DNA from: Rhyacophila brunnea
Taxonomy: Eukaryota; Arthropoda; Insecta; Trichoptera; Rhyacophilidae
Direction of reading: 5' to 3'
Assembly: GCA_022495005.1 (NCBI GenBank)
Contig: JAGYXB010000460.1
Span: 1,274,147 to 1,338,146 of the forward strand
DNA: 64,000 nt
The position numbers and the translations under genes were made by a program. Every line of letters starts with the position of its first letter. The stretch's first letter is position 1. Of the stretch, positions 1 to 15,059 are shown in pieces. Below the pieces are notes generated by a model, which was not told the DNA's origin, made no database searches, and saw nothing but the letters and a program-made list of their open reading frames with translations.

Positions 1-3000
1 CTTTACATAAAAATAAAAAAACTCTTTTTTCGTTGGAACTTAAACATATGTACGATTAAATCATTATTTACGTATGCATATTTAAATTCTCACCAAATAT
101 TAAATCATAATATAATAATTTAAAATATAAATAATAATATTAAATATATTTTTTAAAAGTACCTATAAGTACCTAATGTCTATTTATTTTTGAATTGCGT
201 GGCGTCCAGTTGTCCTCCAGGCAAAACGCCCTTGAAGAAACGGTCAGACTATGCTAAAAGTGACTCAAAGATGTTCAGTTTGGCTGACCGGGAAGAGAGC
301 TCAAGATGAAGATTCCCAGAGGAGGCTGTGTAGTCTACTATGTGCTTGAATAGTTTATCAGATTGAGTATTAAGTTTTTTGTATTAAAGTATTTACTAAA
401 GCTTAAATTTACATGCGTGATAATGTTTTCTTTAAGGTATATTGATAACGTCTCTAGTGGGTTTGATGACGGCCAGGCCTTAAAACGTGATTATTTTATA
501 TTATAATACTCTTATCTACATACTTAATTAGAATAATATACATATTAATTAAGGTTATACGTTATGTTGATATTGTGTTATTTTCTTAACTTGGGCATTT
601 TCAAGGGCTTTCAATTTATATATTTAAAAAAAACCAAAATGTCTTTATTAGCCTCCATAAATAATATTTAACGATGATAATTTATAATTATGACATAATA
701 TAAACACGTTAATAAACTTTAACGATAGAAAAAATATTTAAATACATAATAAAAGATTATAAAACATCCATATTGGTATTGCACAGATGGTGTAAAGAGG
801 TCAGAGATGTTTCATTAACATTCACAAGATTTTAAGAAGTCAATTCATCAAATTTTAAGCTGCTTAAGATTTATGGTGACTGAAATTTAAAAAGATTAAT
901 TGCTGTTTACATTGAGAATATATTTTCTAAATCATCTCATGTCCACTTGTATCATTAATTATTATGCATAATATTAAGTAAACCTTGAAAACTAAATGAT
1001 AAAAAATAATACATATTTAAACCTACTTCCGTTTACATATTATTTACTTATTTAATAAAAATTCTATAATTTATGTAAATTTAGTAAAATGGGTGGGAAA
1101 CGAAACTATCATAATATCATATTATTTATCGAATTTTTAATGAATATGAATTTTGTTTATTTGAATTATTATAAATGTCATGTATTTATGATGAATAAAA
1201 ATTCCCACAGATAAAAAATGGTGAGCATTCATTGAACTAGTTAGATTTTTATGTGGATATCTTTATATTGTGTAACCATTTTTTTCATTCATAATAACAT
1301 AGAAAACTAATATAATATACAAAAATACAATAAAAATATGTAATCGTAATAGCAGCCTTGTGTATAGAATAGATGCGCTGGTATATCTGCGCTAGCATCT
1401 TCAAAGTACTCAAAACCGCAATCGTATTACCTCTTTATATTATGTATATATTTATTCGTTAACTCATGTACTCAGTTGACCAGCACTCACCTTTTTATCA
1501 ATCAAGCAACAACTGTCGATCTCAGCCACTCCTTACAAAAGAGAATCCCGGGGTCCAAATATCTCGAAGCCCGTGGCATGGACGATAATATAATTTGGTG
1601 ATAAGAAGTCGTTTTTTGTCGTATTTTTTTTATCCAGGAGAGCTATTAATTTATTGAACCCGATGATTTGATTGATTTATTTAGGTGAGATACCACAAAT
1701 GTATTTATTATAGAAGAATCTCAAAATATTGGCATTTATCCATTGGATTTCATACAAATATCGTAGATAATATCGTGTGAATTTAAATAATAAAATTATA
1801 TTAAAGCTAAAAAAAAATAGAATTGCTTAATAATTTATATTGAATAGATATTATGTAAATTACTGCTTTATTGGTTTCATGGAAAGGATATTTATTATAT
1901 ATCAAATGTTGAATAAATAATCTATTGAATTTTTATGCATGTTTAGACGTTCGTAAACATACATTTACTTTCACTTAAGTACCATAAAGTTATGTATGAT
2001 TTATTTTAGTTTTTTATGCTTGTACTCATTTCAAGTTATTTTGTAATTTACAAGTTTTACAAATTATTGGAATAAATAATAAATTTTAAATTGAAAGGAT
2101 GTAGCTGACAGTGCAAAACTAAAAACAATTAATAACTTTAATATTGCTGCATTCATTCCGGGTTTTAGTCCCACTAACTGGACAAAATTCACACGTTGTA
2201 TTTTCAATCTATTATTTGTCTAAATACGTAATTGAAAAAGCGTCATAAGCATATTTATTAAAAAATATCGACATGCGTAGTACCTATTATTTATATTTAC
2301 TTCTTGGTTGATATTGTTTCAAGGAGTGAAAAGTGATGTGTGATTCAAGATATAAATTTTTCGATACTATCATTGATGATCTATGATATTATTGCATTAA
2401 TACTTTGGACGCGGAAGACGCACACGGCGCGTAATGACCAGGCGGCCGATTGATGTAATTAGCGTGCATTTTAAAGGGGCAATTAAAATCTCATTATATA
2501 GTCAGCAGCAAATGCGTTAATTGACCTATAATAGTCATATTACCTTAGTAGCTCTTTCTATTGTTACATACCTTTTTTAGATTTCTAAAGATTTGTCCAC
2601 AATATAATATGATATATATGTATTTATTTTTTTGTTTTGATTCGTATTGGTTGGGTCAAATATAGTGCCCGTCATCCCTAATTTCCCCACCTGCCTCACA
2701 TCCTTATTTATTATTGTCACAAGTCCAGAAAACGATCAATACGGACCATAAGATGACTGTGCTTGCGAATAAAAATGATTTATCACCAGACAACCGGTGT
2801 GCGTGTTAGCATGTTACCGCTAAACTACTGTTTATTGATTAATTCAATTATTATACATACTGATTTAGAAGTCGTTCGTGGGCCACGGCCGGGTCAGCTT
2901 GATATAGTGTGATCGTCGTCCAAGCAATACTTCTGAATACCTGGCAAGCCATGAAACCAGCCCTCATCATTCATCAACCTCATTTATCATTTATCAACAA

Positions 3001-4307
3001 TCTACCGTAAAGTACCGCTCACCGGGTAACCCAAACAAATAATACCGCGCAAGTGATAGTGCAACCAGACCACGGATCCATAATCAACATCATAAAAGGT
3101 CAGTTTCTGGCATACTGTTAACCCTCCCCCCCTAGATTCGGAATCAATCACCATCACTTTACAATTACAGTCCACTGCTAAATGCGCCACCAGTATATTT
3201 TATATCATTTTTTTGTAGACTTTATTATAACTTGTTTATTATGCTGAGAATTAATAATTGTAACGGAAATAGGTAAAAAAAATGGCCATGCTTGCAATAA
3301 TGCATTTATGAAATACATGATCTTATTTTTGTCATACCTACCCAATGGAACGGTGCAATAAATAACCCTATCTAGTTATTTTGACACTTCTCGGTCAAAA
3401 GTTCAATTTTAATCACAATTTATTTCATACTAATGAAGATTGTAAATCGTCCGGAGACAATGGAACAATCGAAAGCGTTTTACGGTGAGACACATTTGAG
3501 GTGTTAATTATTTTTCATGCGGAAGGATTGCAACAATTGCTCATAAATTATTAAAGGAAACAGTCAAGGTGAAAACCAAAATGTACCGATGCTGTCGTCC
3601 TTCGCCCGTAAACGCACAACTCCTGACTAAAAACAAACACAGAACCATACTAAGCTATCCTAAAATTTGTTATTGTTTGATGTGACGTTGCTTATTACTA
3701 CCGTTTTTTTGGTTGGTTGGTTTTATATTAAATTAAAAACCCCATCTATGCGCCGGCTAAGCGGCAGTAACTTGCCTGTACGGTATACTTTGTGCAAAAA
3801 ATACGGAACACTTTTAGCGCATTTCGGTTTGCGCGAGCTACAGTTTTCCCGTCCACACACACACGAGCTTACCGATGCAAATCGGTCTGCGCAGTTAAGC
3901 TTGTGGTATAGCATGAGCGTCTAGTCAGCGCTTAAGGATTTACAAAAAATCTAAATTCCTGTTAATTATAAGAATCTTTATGATGAAGATAAAAGAAAAA
4001 TATTGCGTTCAGTCCCTTTATAAAGTTCGTACCTAATCCCATCCCTAATATGACTACTAAGTAAAGTGCCATGCATTTATGAAAATATTATTCTTACAGA
4101 GTTATTTATTAATAAAGTGATTCAAATGCCTACAAGATTTCCTTTAAAGTCTTTACATTAATCGTTTACGTACTATGAAAAATGTTCCTTAATTATTTAT
4201 TTTCTTTTCCCTTTTAACTTTTATGAGAATACTCTCATTTGTTTATTTTCATTACCCGATTAAAATAAACGATTTCACCGATTTTTCAAAATTATAATTA
4301 TAAATTT
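1..4307. other. AT-rich intergenic sequence, no gene recognised
   Basis: Nothing here reads as a conserved protein. Short, less AT-rich islands occur near 190-330, 1480-1580, 2400-2470, 2690-3190 and 3700-3930. The last is open in both directions for 60-85 codons, but the translations carry no recognisable motif. These islands may be old transposon or exon debris; I could not assign them. Confidence 0.6.
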
Positions 4308-4541
4308 AGTGGTTCACAAGCATAGTGAACCAAGTCCATCCTGGTTATTTTTGAGTAAGCAGGGTTCAAACATAATATTTGACTATTTCTTATTCTGTAA
4401 GGGTATGATTTCCCTTATATAATAACTTAAGTGTACTCAATATAGCACTTTAGAATATTGTAATCATACCCATTATGTTTGAACCTAGTTTACTCAAAAA
4501 TAACCAGAATGAACTTGGTTCACTATGCTTGTGAACCACTC
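4308..4541. mobile_element. Palindromic MITE (fold-back, about 234 bp)
   Basis: The first roughly 70 bases, starting AGTGGTTCACAAGC, return inverted at the end as GCTTGTGAACCACT. The match continues inward through the blocks TGGTTATTTTTGAGTAA and GGTTCAAACATAAT with few mismatches. There is no coding capacity. Flanks are TTA on the left and TCA on the right, too short and imperfect to fix a superfamily. A non-autonomous DNA transposon is the natural reading. Confidence 0.8.
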
Positions 4542-7500
4542 AATTATGAAATTATGTGAAAAAATGTGAAACACTCAAAATGTGAAACGGAGATATAATA
4601 AAAATAAAGAATAAAACCATGCATATATTATGACAACTAACATTTTTATTTTTACAAAGTTACAGTAGAAATACAGTATAATATGATAAGTTTACGTTCG
4701 TTAGTTAGTTAAAGATAAAATTAATAAAGGAAAAATAAAATATTTAACCATGGAGAATATTGAAACGTTCTATGTAGATGGGGTATGTAGGGGCACATAG
4801 ACCCCGCCCTTATTTCAATTTATTTATATGTTATTGTGACAAAAAATGATATAATTAGAAACTTAGACCCTTGAGAATATCATTAGGCTCAGCATATTAT
4901 AGATTGTATTGAAGTAAAAAACATATTATAGATTTTTTTTGCACTTAGACTGTATAGACTTTCAACCCTTCAATTTTTTTTCATACGTGTGTGTTTAATA
5001 CCAATGTGTTTTCCCTATTTTGTTCTCTCTTACACATTTTCAAATATTTTCTCTCAGCGTTACAGATAACTCAAGACGTATGTATAAAGTTACGCTATGT
5101 AACACAATATATATATTATGGAACCCCACCAAGGTGAAAAGGCGTGTAAATCTTACGCCAAGCGTGCTAGTCTTTCACGACAACGTAATGATCCACATAT
5201 CAATAAAAACGCGAGCATCTAATTAAAATACATGCTAGTAAGTTGTAACGCAAAAAAATGAATTACATATAATTTAAAGAAGTTTAAAACCTTGAGATAC
5301 AATTAGGTTAGTATACCTAAATAATAAATAATTCTCTAGTTGAATATGTAATAAATGAATTAATTTTATTAGATCACGTATTTTAGATCATTGTTTATTG
5401 TAAAATTTATAACATAAAAAAAATGTTTAAAGGTTTAAAAAAATCTTAATACAGCTCTGCGTGTAAAGTTTTCATCTCATTTGCGGATGTTTCAACTCAA
5501 ACCAAAGATATGTAACAAGTGCTAATTAGGTCGATTTGTTTTGCTCGCGCCGTTAATTAGACCAACATAGATAATCGAAATAGTATGTAATTGTAATGTA
5601 ATGAACCGATGAATGATCCAAGGAAAAACTCATTAGTAAATAATAAAATATAATATAGACAATGGATAAAAATCTTGTAGTTTCCTATTAGAGATTGATA
5701 GGTATGCCAGGAAATATATTATACTTAATTAATGATGCTAAGTGTAATAAAATTTTACAAGATATTTCAATTAGGAATGATAACGCCAATGATTATTTTA
5801 ATGGTATTTGATAGTATTTTTTTATAAACAGTAGGTACCTATACAAACAATTAAATTCTTATTATAGTTTGTAAACGCTCATTATTATGACAATTAAACC
5901 GGTACGTCATAAATGTTAAAAAATATTTTTTAATCGAGAAGAAAATTATATCTATCTATACCTACATAATCTAGAAAGATGTTTTTTATTTTAATATCGA
6001 AAGAGAATAATTTAAAAAGAATACGCTGTTTTAAACACAGCAAAATGAGTAAGTCGAGGTTTGAATTGAGCCGTAGTATTGTGGATGAAGATTAGGTATA
6101 TATTATTAGGTATATAAGACCAAATACATCTATCCTTGAAAAAATGATCGCTCTATAAAACTGTTTACTATCATTTTATATAGAACCATTTAAAAAGTTT
6201 TGTGATGTCCATTTTATTTTGTATTCATCCAAGAATGATTTTTTTTTCAAAAATACTGACACACCGGAATCAGTGACTCGTTATTTGCAGATGTAGACCT
6301 GTATTAGTTTCAAAAAATGATAGCGTATCGTATGGACATGTACCTAATGTGTTTGTTAATTTATAACACGGTAACTTTATTGTGCAGATCATATCTAAAA
6401 AGACACGGAACCGATCTTCAATGCATAACAAAGGATAAGTTATATCCTTAACCAGAAGAAGTATTATTATAACTACAGTAGTAGAATCAGCTCATTGCTT
6501 AGCCCCTCTAAGAATTCCTTTCCCTAGCCATTCTTCTTACGTCTTTCTAGGTCTTGCTATAATCTCGTAGCTATGTCGTATATTTATGTAAAATGGTATT
6601 TAGCGTAATCCGGTTGGCTTAAATAACAGGCAAGCCATTTTCCAGTTCTATTTAGGCATCCACAGCACATGGTCGAAACAGGTTGCTTCTTAACTCTCAG
6701 CATAATGGGAGCCTACTTAGGCCGCTTTCTTATCTCCTCGTTACTACTAAAGTCATATCAGCGAACACCTTGTATTTGTCGCAAACATATTATTCTATTC
6801 TTGAAGATCAATATACGGTTACACTGAGTCTTTGTAAAGTAACATGTTTTGCTACCGTAAAGTAGTACCATCAATATGCCAGCCACGATTTGGCGGTATT
6901 TGGTTTTAACCGAGTAAATTCGTGAGTCCTAGGTACTCTGCATCGAATCAAATATTGCTCCAGCCATTCCGATTCGGGAGCTGTCTTTGCAAAATTTCAT
7001 CTCGTGTTATGTGTACCCCGGGTATTCGAAGCTTTACTTTGTTTAAGAGAGAACATTTTTATTTGTATATTTAAATAAGATGTGCAAGTCATAAATGATA
7101 AATACTTAGTAAGTTATTATGTAAATTAACCATTAGTAATATCACATCACTTGAGTATTGAAAGTAGAACTAACATAATACACTGAAAATTTAATTATAT
7201 AATAATATTATATATGCCATTGAAGACTACTTTTTGTAGACTATCTTTAATGATGATGTATCATAATTATTACCATAAAAAGTATACATAATTGCTAAAC
7301 GTTAGCAGTGATGTCGAATGTTATGCATTAAATATGTCAAACAGTAAATTATCGTATAGTTCTACCCACTTTCGTTGTTTTTTTTTTACCGACAACCGGT
7401 TTCAAGAAGACTGCTTTGCATTCAATGTCAGATGGAATGTGATTGCTTCTTGTAATTACATATTATAAAGTTTCATCTTACAATAAATAGGCTACAGAGT

Positions 7501-9316
7501 GCCAAGATATAATAGTACACACATTAGTATACTGTTTGTGCAATAATTACATACTAAATTATTGTAATATGATGGATACATTTCTGTTTAATATGGTAAA
7601 TTTAATTGATATACCTACCTATATTGTTGCTGCTATAGAAATATTTTTAAATATTCAATTTTTAAACCATAATAAAAAAATTACGTTTCAATTTTTCACC
7701 AAAAATATTAATTACAATAATATTAAATATTATTGATATGCCGTAAGACGAAATCTTTCTTTATTAATTGATAAAATAATAATAAGTGTGGAAAAGTGAC
7801 TAAAAATAAAAATAATCATAAAAAATATAAATTGTAGGTATTTTAAATTCTTTTAATCATAAAATTATTGTCTGTAATAGGTCAAATTTAAATAAATAAT
7901 ATAATAATATGTTCTAGTAGAAAACACTAACTCCAAAAAATTACATACTTATTGAGTTAGTTATACCAAAATGTTCCTTATTTCAAACTCTACAGTCTGG
8001 AAAAACACATTATTTTTTTTTTTTAATTTATACGTTTTGCTTAAAAACAGTTTTGTGTCAACGAACTAAATGAAAAATTACAAAAGTTTCCATTGAAATA
8101 ACCACTAATTAATTTAATTTTTTCTTCCAGAACCATTTTTCCTTATTATATTATACTGACAAGCAACTTAGTGCTTATAGTATCTAACCGTATCTGACAA
8201 ATTCACGTTCTCATTTACAATGAGATATTGCTTTTAATCATATCAACATATTTGAAGATATGTTCAATTGTGAAAAATGGATAAAATTTATTTATGGATA
8301 TTATTTAATAACTTCAGTATATAATAATATATACCAAGGATTTGTGTTTTTTGATTTTAATAAAATATTACAATAAGAAACATAATTAAATAATTCAAAT
8401 TTATTTTTAATATTGATCAATGTTTTTGTTTGAAAATGGATGCAGTCAATTTCTGACAGTCATACAAATAAGATTATTTGTGTAAATACTCGTATAATAT
8501 GAGAGACAAGTGTTAGGGAGAGATAAACAATATTTTTTAGTTATTTTAAAATCTGATGAATTACTATATTTTTATTTACTCTCTCATTTTTTCAAACAAT
8601 TGTATTTTTAATATTGTAACTAAATTATGGGTTAATAATTGCAACATGATGTTATAAATTACATAATATAATAACAATAATATGGTATATATATTTAATT
8701 ATAAATATAGATTTAATTAAAGCCATCTTTAAATCAGATTATTGCATCTATTTTTGTTTTGTAATAATTTACAGAGAAATTGTTATGCAAGTCAGTGTTG
8801 CTATCAAATTCCTCACGATTGCAGCGTGTTGCCAGTAGCAAAAAGTGTGTAGGATGCCACTTAATTTCGCTACGTTGGCCAACAGACAGAGATTTAAATG
8901 TCTCGCATTGTTTGGTCCGAGTAAGTAGTATCTACACATTATTATAAGCCACTTCTCATGAGTGGAGAGCAAACCTTGACATTTGAGGATTACCGCAGTG
9001 TTTCGTAAACACTTGGTTATATTTAAACTAGAGCACAAGCAAATAATAAAAGCTTTGCAAAGATTGATATTAAAAACAGGGGATATCAAACTATGACACC
9101 TTTATTTTTATATAAAAATATATTGGTATATACTACGTATATCAGCTGTAGTAATAATAAAATAAAATTGAAGTGTGCACATCCGTCGTGGACTAGCATG
9201 GGTAGAATAATAAAGTTGCTACAAAAACTTGTGAAAGAATTGATCCATGATTATTTGGCGATATATAAAAATAAAAAGTTATAATAAATTATTTATATTC
9301 TAAAATATAGTTAATA
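4542..9316. other. AT-rich intergenic sequence, no gene recognised
   Basis: Mostly AT-rich simple sequence. A less AT-rich stretch at about 6480-7030 might be an old element, but no protein match is convincing in any frame. On the minus strand 8769-9089 is open for 106 codons without a recognisable domain, and I treat it as chance or very old debris. Confidence 0.55.
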
Positions 9317-9925
9317 ATAATCTTTTTCTTGATCATAACCTCATGGCTGATAATGTAACCACCTTTGAAATTTTTCATCCTTTGAGTGACGATTGCTTTC
9401 CATTCCTATCGATCTTCCGCTTCTCTCAGGGCAGAATGAATGGTGTCTCCAGTCAGCTCCTTCATTTGGTCACTCCAACGTGACGACACTCTTCCTCTGC
9501 TTCACCTTTCCTGGAGGCCATCCAAAATTATCAGTCTCTCCGGTCCGCGCCGGACAATATGTCCAAAAAACTGCAGAATGCGCCTCAGACATATTTATTG
9601 TCTGCAGTCTTTGGATGATTGACTCGTTCATCCTATGTTCTATCCAAGAAATACGAAGCATTCGGCGCCAATACCATATCTTGAAGGCATCAATTGCCTT
9701 CCACTCCTTTGCCTTCAGGGTCCATGATGGAACTCCGTATAAAAATATGGAGAAAACTACTGTTTGCACAAGCATTATTTTTGTAGTAATTGAAATTCTT
9801 CGATCCTTCCAAATAGTAGTAATTCGTGTCATCGCATTTTATACAATTTGTATACACCTTCTTATTTTCGCTTCACATCCGCTTTTTCCACTAATGGTCT
9901 ATCCCAGATATACAAATTAGTTCAC
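9317..9925 (-). pseudogene. LINE 3' end, RTE-like reverse transcriptase C-terminus
   Basis: The minus strand encodes the C-terminal part of a non-LTR reverse transcriptase. The sequence runs through an ISGKSGCEAKIRR-type segment, then IWKDRRIS, then LYGVPSWTLKAKEWKAIDAF, WRRMLRISWI and MNESII, an order familiar from RTE-like LINE C-termini. It continues past a stop at about 9470 into a tail read as TIHSALREAEDR and VTQRMKNFKGG. The palm domain with its catalytic aspartates is absent, so this is a 5'-truncated dead copy. A related 3' tail lies at 35451-35590 on the plus strand. Clade assignment is from motif memory only. Confidence 0.75.
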
Positions 9926-12900
9926 TGTTTTTAAGCCTGCAATAATGAAAACAATGATCAATGTTGTAAATTTATCAGTCTGAATCAATTCAATGCTATA
10001 TAAAGTTTTCTTCAATCTGTTTTTATTCGACTTGGTCATGTACGTTGCATCATGTTATATTTTTGCAAAATTTATCATTTTGTAGTTAAGTATTTTCCAC
10101 TTTAAGTTTATTGCAAAATCTATTATATTCCTTATGGTAACACAACACGGTATGTAAGTACAAAAAAATAGGATACGTCAATATAACATTTTTGAATGAA
10201 TATTTAACTGTTTTTTTTTATAATCAACATGTAATGTTGGCTATTAAAAAAAGCATTATATTTGATTTTTCAACAATCATTGCATGCGCTATGCATATTT
10301 CCGGTTATAATTCTGCATCCGCAAGCCCAAACGCTAATAGCCAGAAGAAATGGTTAAAGGTGATTAGGAATCAGTATATGGTCAAAAGTTTAAAATGTTC
10401 TTTTAAATAACTTGGAATGTTGCCAACCGATAGAGTAAGCCTGCGCGCCCATTAGTAATGATTTTAAATAAAATGTATGAGCCATCTATATATTATATTA
10501 CAAAGGTATTACACTTAGAATTTTGAAAACATTTGTAAATTGTTTTGGATTCGCGCATGCGTAACTAAAAATGCTAAATTAATTCATGTCAGTTCGTCAT
10601 TTGATGTAAAAGCATGTTTTATAATATACAATTTATTCATGTTTTCTTTACTATCATCGACATTGACAATATGTATGACATGTTCATTAACCATAGTTTA
10701 TTTACAATTTATTGCATAATATGATTATATATTAGGTTGGTTTATTATTATATACCTATACTTTATTATTTAGAACATTAAAGATGGGTAAGTTTCTAAT
10801 CAAATGCATGAGTATAATTTATGTAATTATAAATTGATTGTATAATATTTATAAGGATAACATTGTATTGTTTAATAACTTCTTACAGAAATATTATGTT
10901 ACCAAAGTATAATATCAGTTACATATTATAAGAGGGCATTAACATTTAAAGGTTCAAAATACCTGAAACCAAATAATAACAAAACCGTGTGAGAAATCAT
11001 TAAAGCAATATTTCAATAATTTGAACTTTACTATGTACTTTTATTCAAAATTACTGATCAAAGATATTAAACCTCGATGCATAATGCATTTGCTACAAAT
11101 AAGCAATTTAACAATTTACTCTAATAATTGATTGTTGGTATCGAATTAAACATATTTTTTTTAAATTTGACTGGCAAACCATACATTCGTGGAATCAAAA
11201 TCTGTATAAATATTTTTATTATTACTTTTTTATTAATTCTCTTTCCGTACTTTTGTTTTTTTCATCATAATGGCTCTACAATGTGGTGTCTCCAGACTCC
11301 AAAGTACTCAAAAATTACAAGTAAATTGCAAGTTAGAACGCATAAATATACAATGAATATTTCGATAAAAGAATAATTATTCTAAAAAGCACTAAATAAA
11401 CCACGGACATATTAATAGCTTAATTGTCAATTTTAAAATGACGACATTCATAGGTGAAAATAACAAGGTGAAAAACCAGTCCAATCCAAAGATATACGAA
11501 AATTTTCTTGTTAATTATTAAATATATTGGCATACTTATATAATTTAGAAGCGTGCTACATGAAAAATTATATAAAAATATATTATTGCCTAAGGTTTTC
11601 CTATAAAGTTAATACCTAATGCCATCGCCATTTTTTTTAAAATGCCAAGGAAAATATCTGGCTTAGGTACCTATGTAAATGTAAAATGTCCACAAAAATA
11701 GAATGTCGTATAAAATATTCTAAAATCATATTTTGAAAAATGTTCATGATTATTTTAAGGAATCAGCATAAAATATAATTTCATTATAAGTCATTTAATT
11801 AATATTTTTTTGAATGCATTATGTAAATAGAAATACTATATTTATATATTTTGTTCATTATTTGTCGTCAAAATAATGTTTTAAAAATTAAAACTATGCA
11901 GAAGACCCATGCAAATGTCAAGCATTAACACATAATAATATATTGAAATAGGTGTTTAAAATTATATATAAGATTGTAACAAGTTGTTATACGGTTATGA
12001 AATATTATTTATTATGAGAGAAAATATAAGGCATCATAATGTTATACTTACACATTTTCTCCAAAAAATATACATATTCAGACCAAAGATATTCCAATTT
12101 ATTAATTTTCATTCGGCGCTTGAGTGTGAAAACCACTGCAAAAATTCTTCAATGTATGGCGATAGCAACAGATGCATTTCGACAGCAGTAAAAAAATGCA
12201 ATGCTTTTAGATACGTTCTTTAGAAACTGATAAAACAATGAGCGATTTAATTAATACACATTAACTTATTATCTAATTCCGTACCTTCTATCCTTTTCAA
12301 TGAAATGGAGCGGTGCATTTTTGTTTTGTTTTGGAACGTTTAATTTCCGCATTATTTTTATAATTAATTGCGTTCACAGTAGCAAGAAATTTTACAGATG
12401 TTATTATTTTTAATCTGACGGAATAATAATAGGTGCCTTCACTTCAAATAATAACATGTTATTATCTAATTTAAAATTAAATGTTACTAAAACGGGCATC
12501 ATTTTATTGTATAAAGATACCATGTACTTGCTTAGCAAAATATTTTTCTATCATACTTTTTATATCTTATATGGTGTCTTTGCGATAAATGCGCTTAAAC
12601 TCTTCCTAAACACGACTTGACCATCGTCTATATACCATCAATCGTGCAACTAGTTGCAATAAGCGGACAGACCATCACAATATTCAGCAGTTTCACGGAT
12701 CATCGGAGAATCCTTACATTTTCATATTAGTTTTCCTTCTAGTTATTTCAGTTTATGTCCGATTTATCGACTTGCAAATCCTGCATGCTCCCAGGGGCAG
12801 CTTCTTACATCACTGAAAAGTCTGTCTAGTTGCTTTTCTCTCTATAATTTGTCATTCCCTGAAATATCCTTGGATGATCTAAGAAAGCTTTAAAAAATGA

Positions 12901-14111
12901 TATGATTACGCCGATTCATGTCCATATAGTAAGTGACTTTTATCATACATTTGGGCTGTGTGATATACATTGACTTCTACTTTTTTAAGGACATCCGATG
13001 GTGCGATTTCAGCAAGAATCTACAAATTTGCCAGGGAGCATGGTAAAAACATGGACGTGGCGATCATGCACAGCAATCTGCTAACCAATCTAACCATTAC
13101 TAAAAATATAATGCGCTAAAAATAAAAACATTATTAATACTCTTGCAGGTACACACAAAAATACACTACAGTATTATACTATCACTAATTTACAGTACAT
13201 ATTAAATGAAGGGTACTGGTTGAAAAATTATCTAGTTAGATTTATAAATTTACATTTTGATGAATTAAAAGAATATTTACCTTGATAACCACACCACAGT
13301 GCTAATTAAGACCTTAAACACATTAATAAAAATACATAATTTTAGAAAAACTCAGAATTATTATATCTTAGAGAAAACTACACAAAAAACGGCTAGGCCG
13401 AATCGGAACAGAACACACATTTTTTCATGTCACGGTGAGTGCTGTTCATCCGCTTGCGATTTAATTGTATCAACTACATTATCCGTGGTGTTTTAAATTA
13501 CACCAATGGAAGGCGAACATTTTTATAATAATAAGCAACGTAACGATATTAATAATACAACTATAGATGGCGTCCAGTGTTAAATACATATATCAATGAC
13601 GTTCTTGCATTTGAATGTCAACGATTATATAAATAGCCTCCGTTTTTGCCAGCGAATGGAGCTGGGTTTGATAATTTTCCCATCAAAATTATTAACTATT
13701 ATGTAAGAACTAATATGAATGTTCTGCCTACTAGAGGAATCTAGCGATATAATACGAATCTTGTAATTCAATAAAATTTATATTTTTATAAATTAATCAG
13801 TACGTATCAATATATTAAAAAAAATGATTTGACAAAGATAAACTAACAATAAAAAACTTTATAAATTTTGCAATGGTTATAGGATTTTATTTTGTTGAAT
13901 GGGTTTATCATTAAATAAAGTTTATTTAGTTTTATCTGATGTGTTGTAAAGATTTTTTATTAATATATAATGGTTTTAACCTATTTTATATTTAATTCCA
14001 AAACATTTTTCTAAAATATAACTAAGTGTATTACTTTTTAACAAATGTATTAGTGGGATATAATATTATATGGCAAGTCAATTTCCGATGGTTTGACTAA
14101 ATTATCATTTC
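9926..14111. other. AT-rich intergenic sequence, no gene recognised
   Basis: No convincing gene. Around 12590-13110 composition is less AT-rich. Near 13005-13110 the plus strand is open after a possible acceptor (GATTTCAG) and reads RIYKFAREHGKNMDVAIMHS, which I could not place. Other open frames are short and AT-driven. Confidence 0.5.
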
Positions 14112-14195
14112 CAGCGGAAGTATGTAATAACGAAGCACATGGAACCGAGAAGGACCTTCATCCAAGAGAAGAGTATTGACCCGGCTGATGATGAT
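14112..14195 (+). mobile_element. Very short RTE-type LINE 3' stub
   Basis: An isolated stretch translates to RTFIQEKSIDPADDD and ends in GATGATGAT. The same kind of ending (EEAFIQ, stop, WIDPG, then GATGATGA) closes the larger RTE copy that ends at about 43930. Short 3' stubs are the usual result of aborted target-primed reverse transcription. Confidence 0.55.
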
Positions 14196-15059
14196 TACTG
14201 TTTAATTAAATTATTTATTTTGTAAAAATAATTAACGCACAAAGACTTGTATTTTTAATCTTAACATCTGTAAAATTATTAATTTATACATTATAAACAA
14301 CAAATTAATAGTAAATTATAAACAATCAATCATCGGTGGTGCATGAATTTTCAACAACCAGCTAACTCAATTTGGGCAAATTGTTCAGGAAGGAGAAAAA
14401 CTTAAACTATCGAGTGGAATTTAATAATTCCAAAAATATACTTGGATTTTTTTTACTATGTATTAATACACTATTTAGCTTCCCTAGATAATGAAAAATT
14501 ATAGAAAGAGCGGAGTTGTTTTATTTACGACATTGTTAATTTGGCACCTGCAGTTTGGGTGTTTTCTGTGAACAATGATAACGCATTTATTTATAAATTT
14601 AGGAGTTTAAAATTTTGTATGAGCATAGAAAACATGCTTTTTAACAAAATGCAATCAAAATTTAATTTTTGGTAAAAAGTGCAGTTGGCTGGTTTTCAGA
14701 TTAAGCAGTCGTTCTGTATTTTACCAAATGATGTAAATATTAAGGAAAATATCAGTCATATTGTTTGAGGATTTAAAAAAAACCTAGTATTTTTGACATT
14801 ATTGTTGATTTGAAATCATGATTATTGTATAATACAGACGGAAGTGACAAAATACCTAAAAATTACTGTTAATCGCACAAATTAGTATAATCATACCATT
14901 AACTATATCGTGTTTACACGTATTTATGAAAGAACATGCAAACTCAATTTATATTACATAAGATGACCATATTATATTTCAACCGCTTTGAGCGGTACTG
15001 TTGTTTTTTTAAAGTTTCATTACAATAATTTATTTTTATATTATGATATCTTCTCATAT
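14196..15059. other. AT-rich sequence, nothing recognised
   Basis: Continuous AT-rich sequence without usable open frames or clear repeats. Confidence 0.5.

Noticed and set aside
3667..3924. A possible 85-residue protein with a hydrophobic start
   Set aside because: Both strands are open over the same bases, there is no motif, and the hydrophobic part comes from T-rich sequence.
6480..7030. A possible gene or LINE remnant in a less AT-rich stretch
   Set aside because: No frame gives a motif that I can name. Left as unassigned.
9393..9920. A 175-codon plus-strand open frame
   Set aside because: It is the antisense of the LINE reverse-transcriptase fragment, whose minus-strand translation has clear family motifs.
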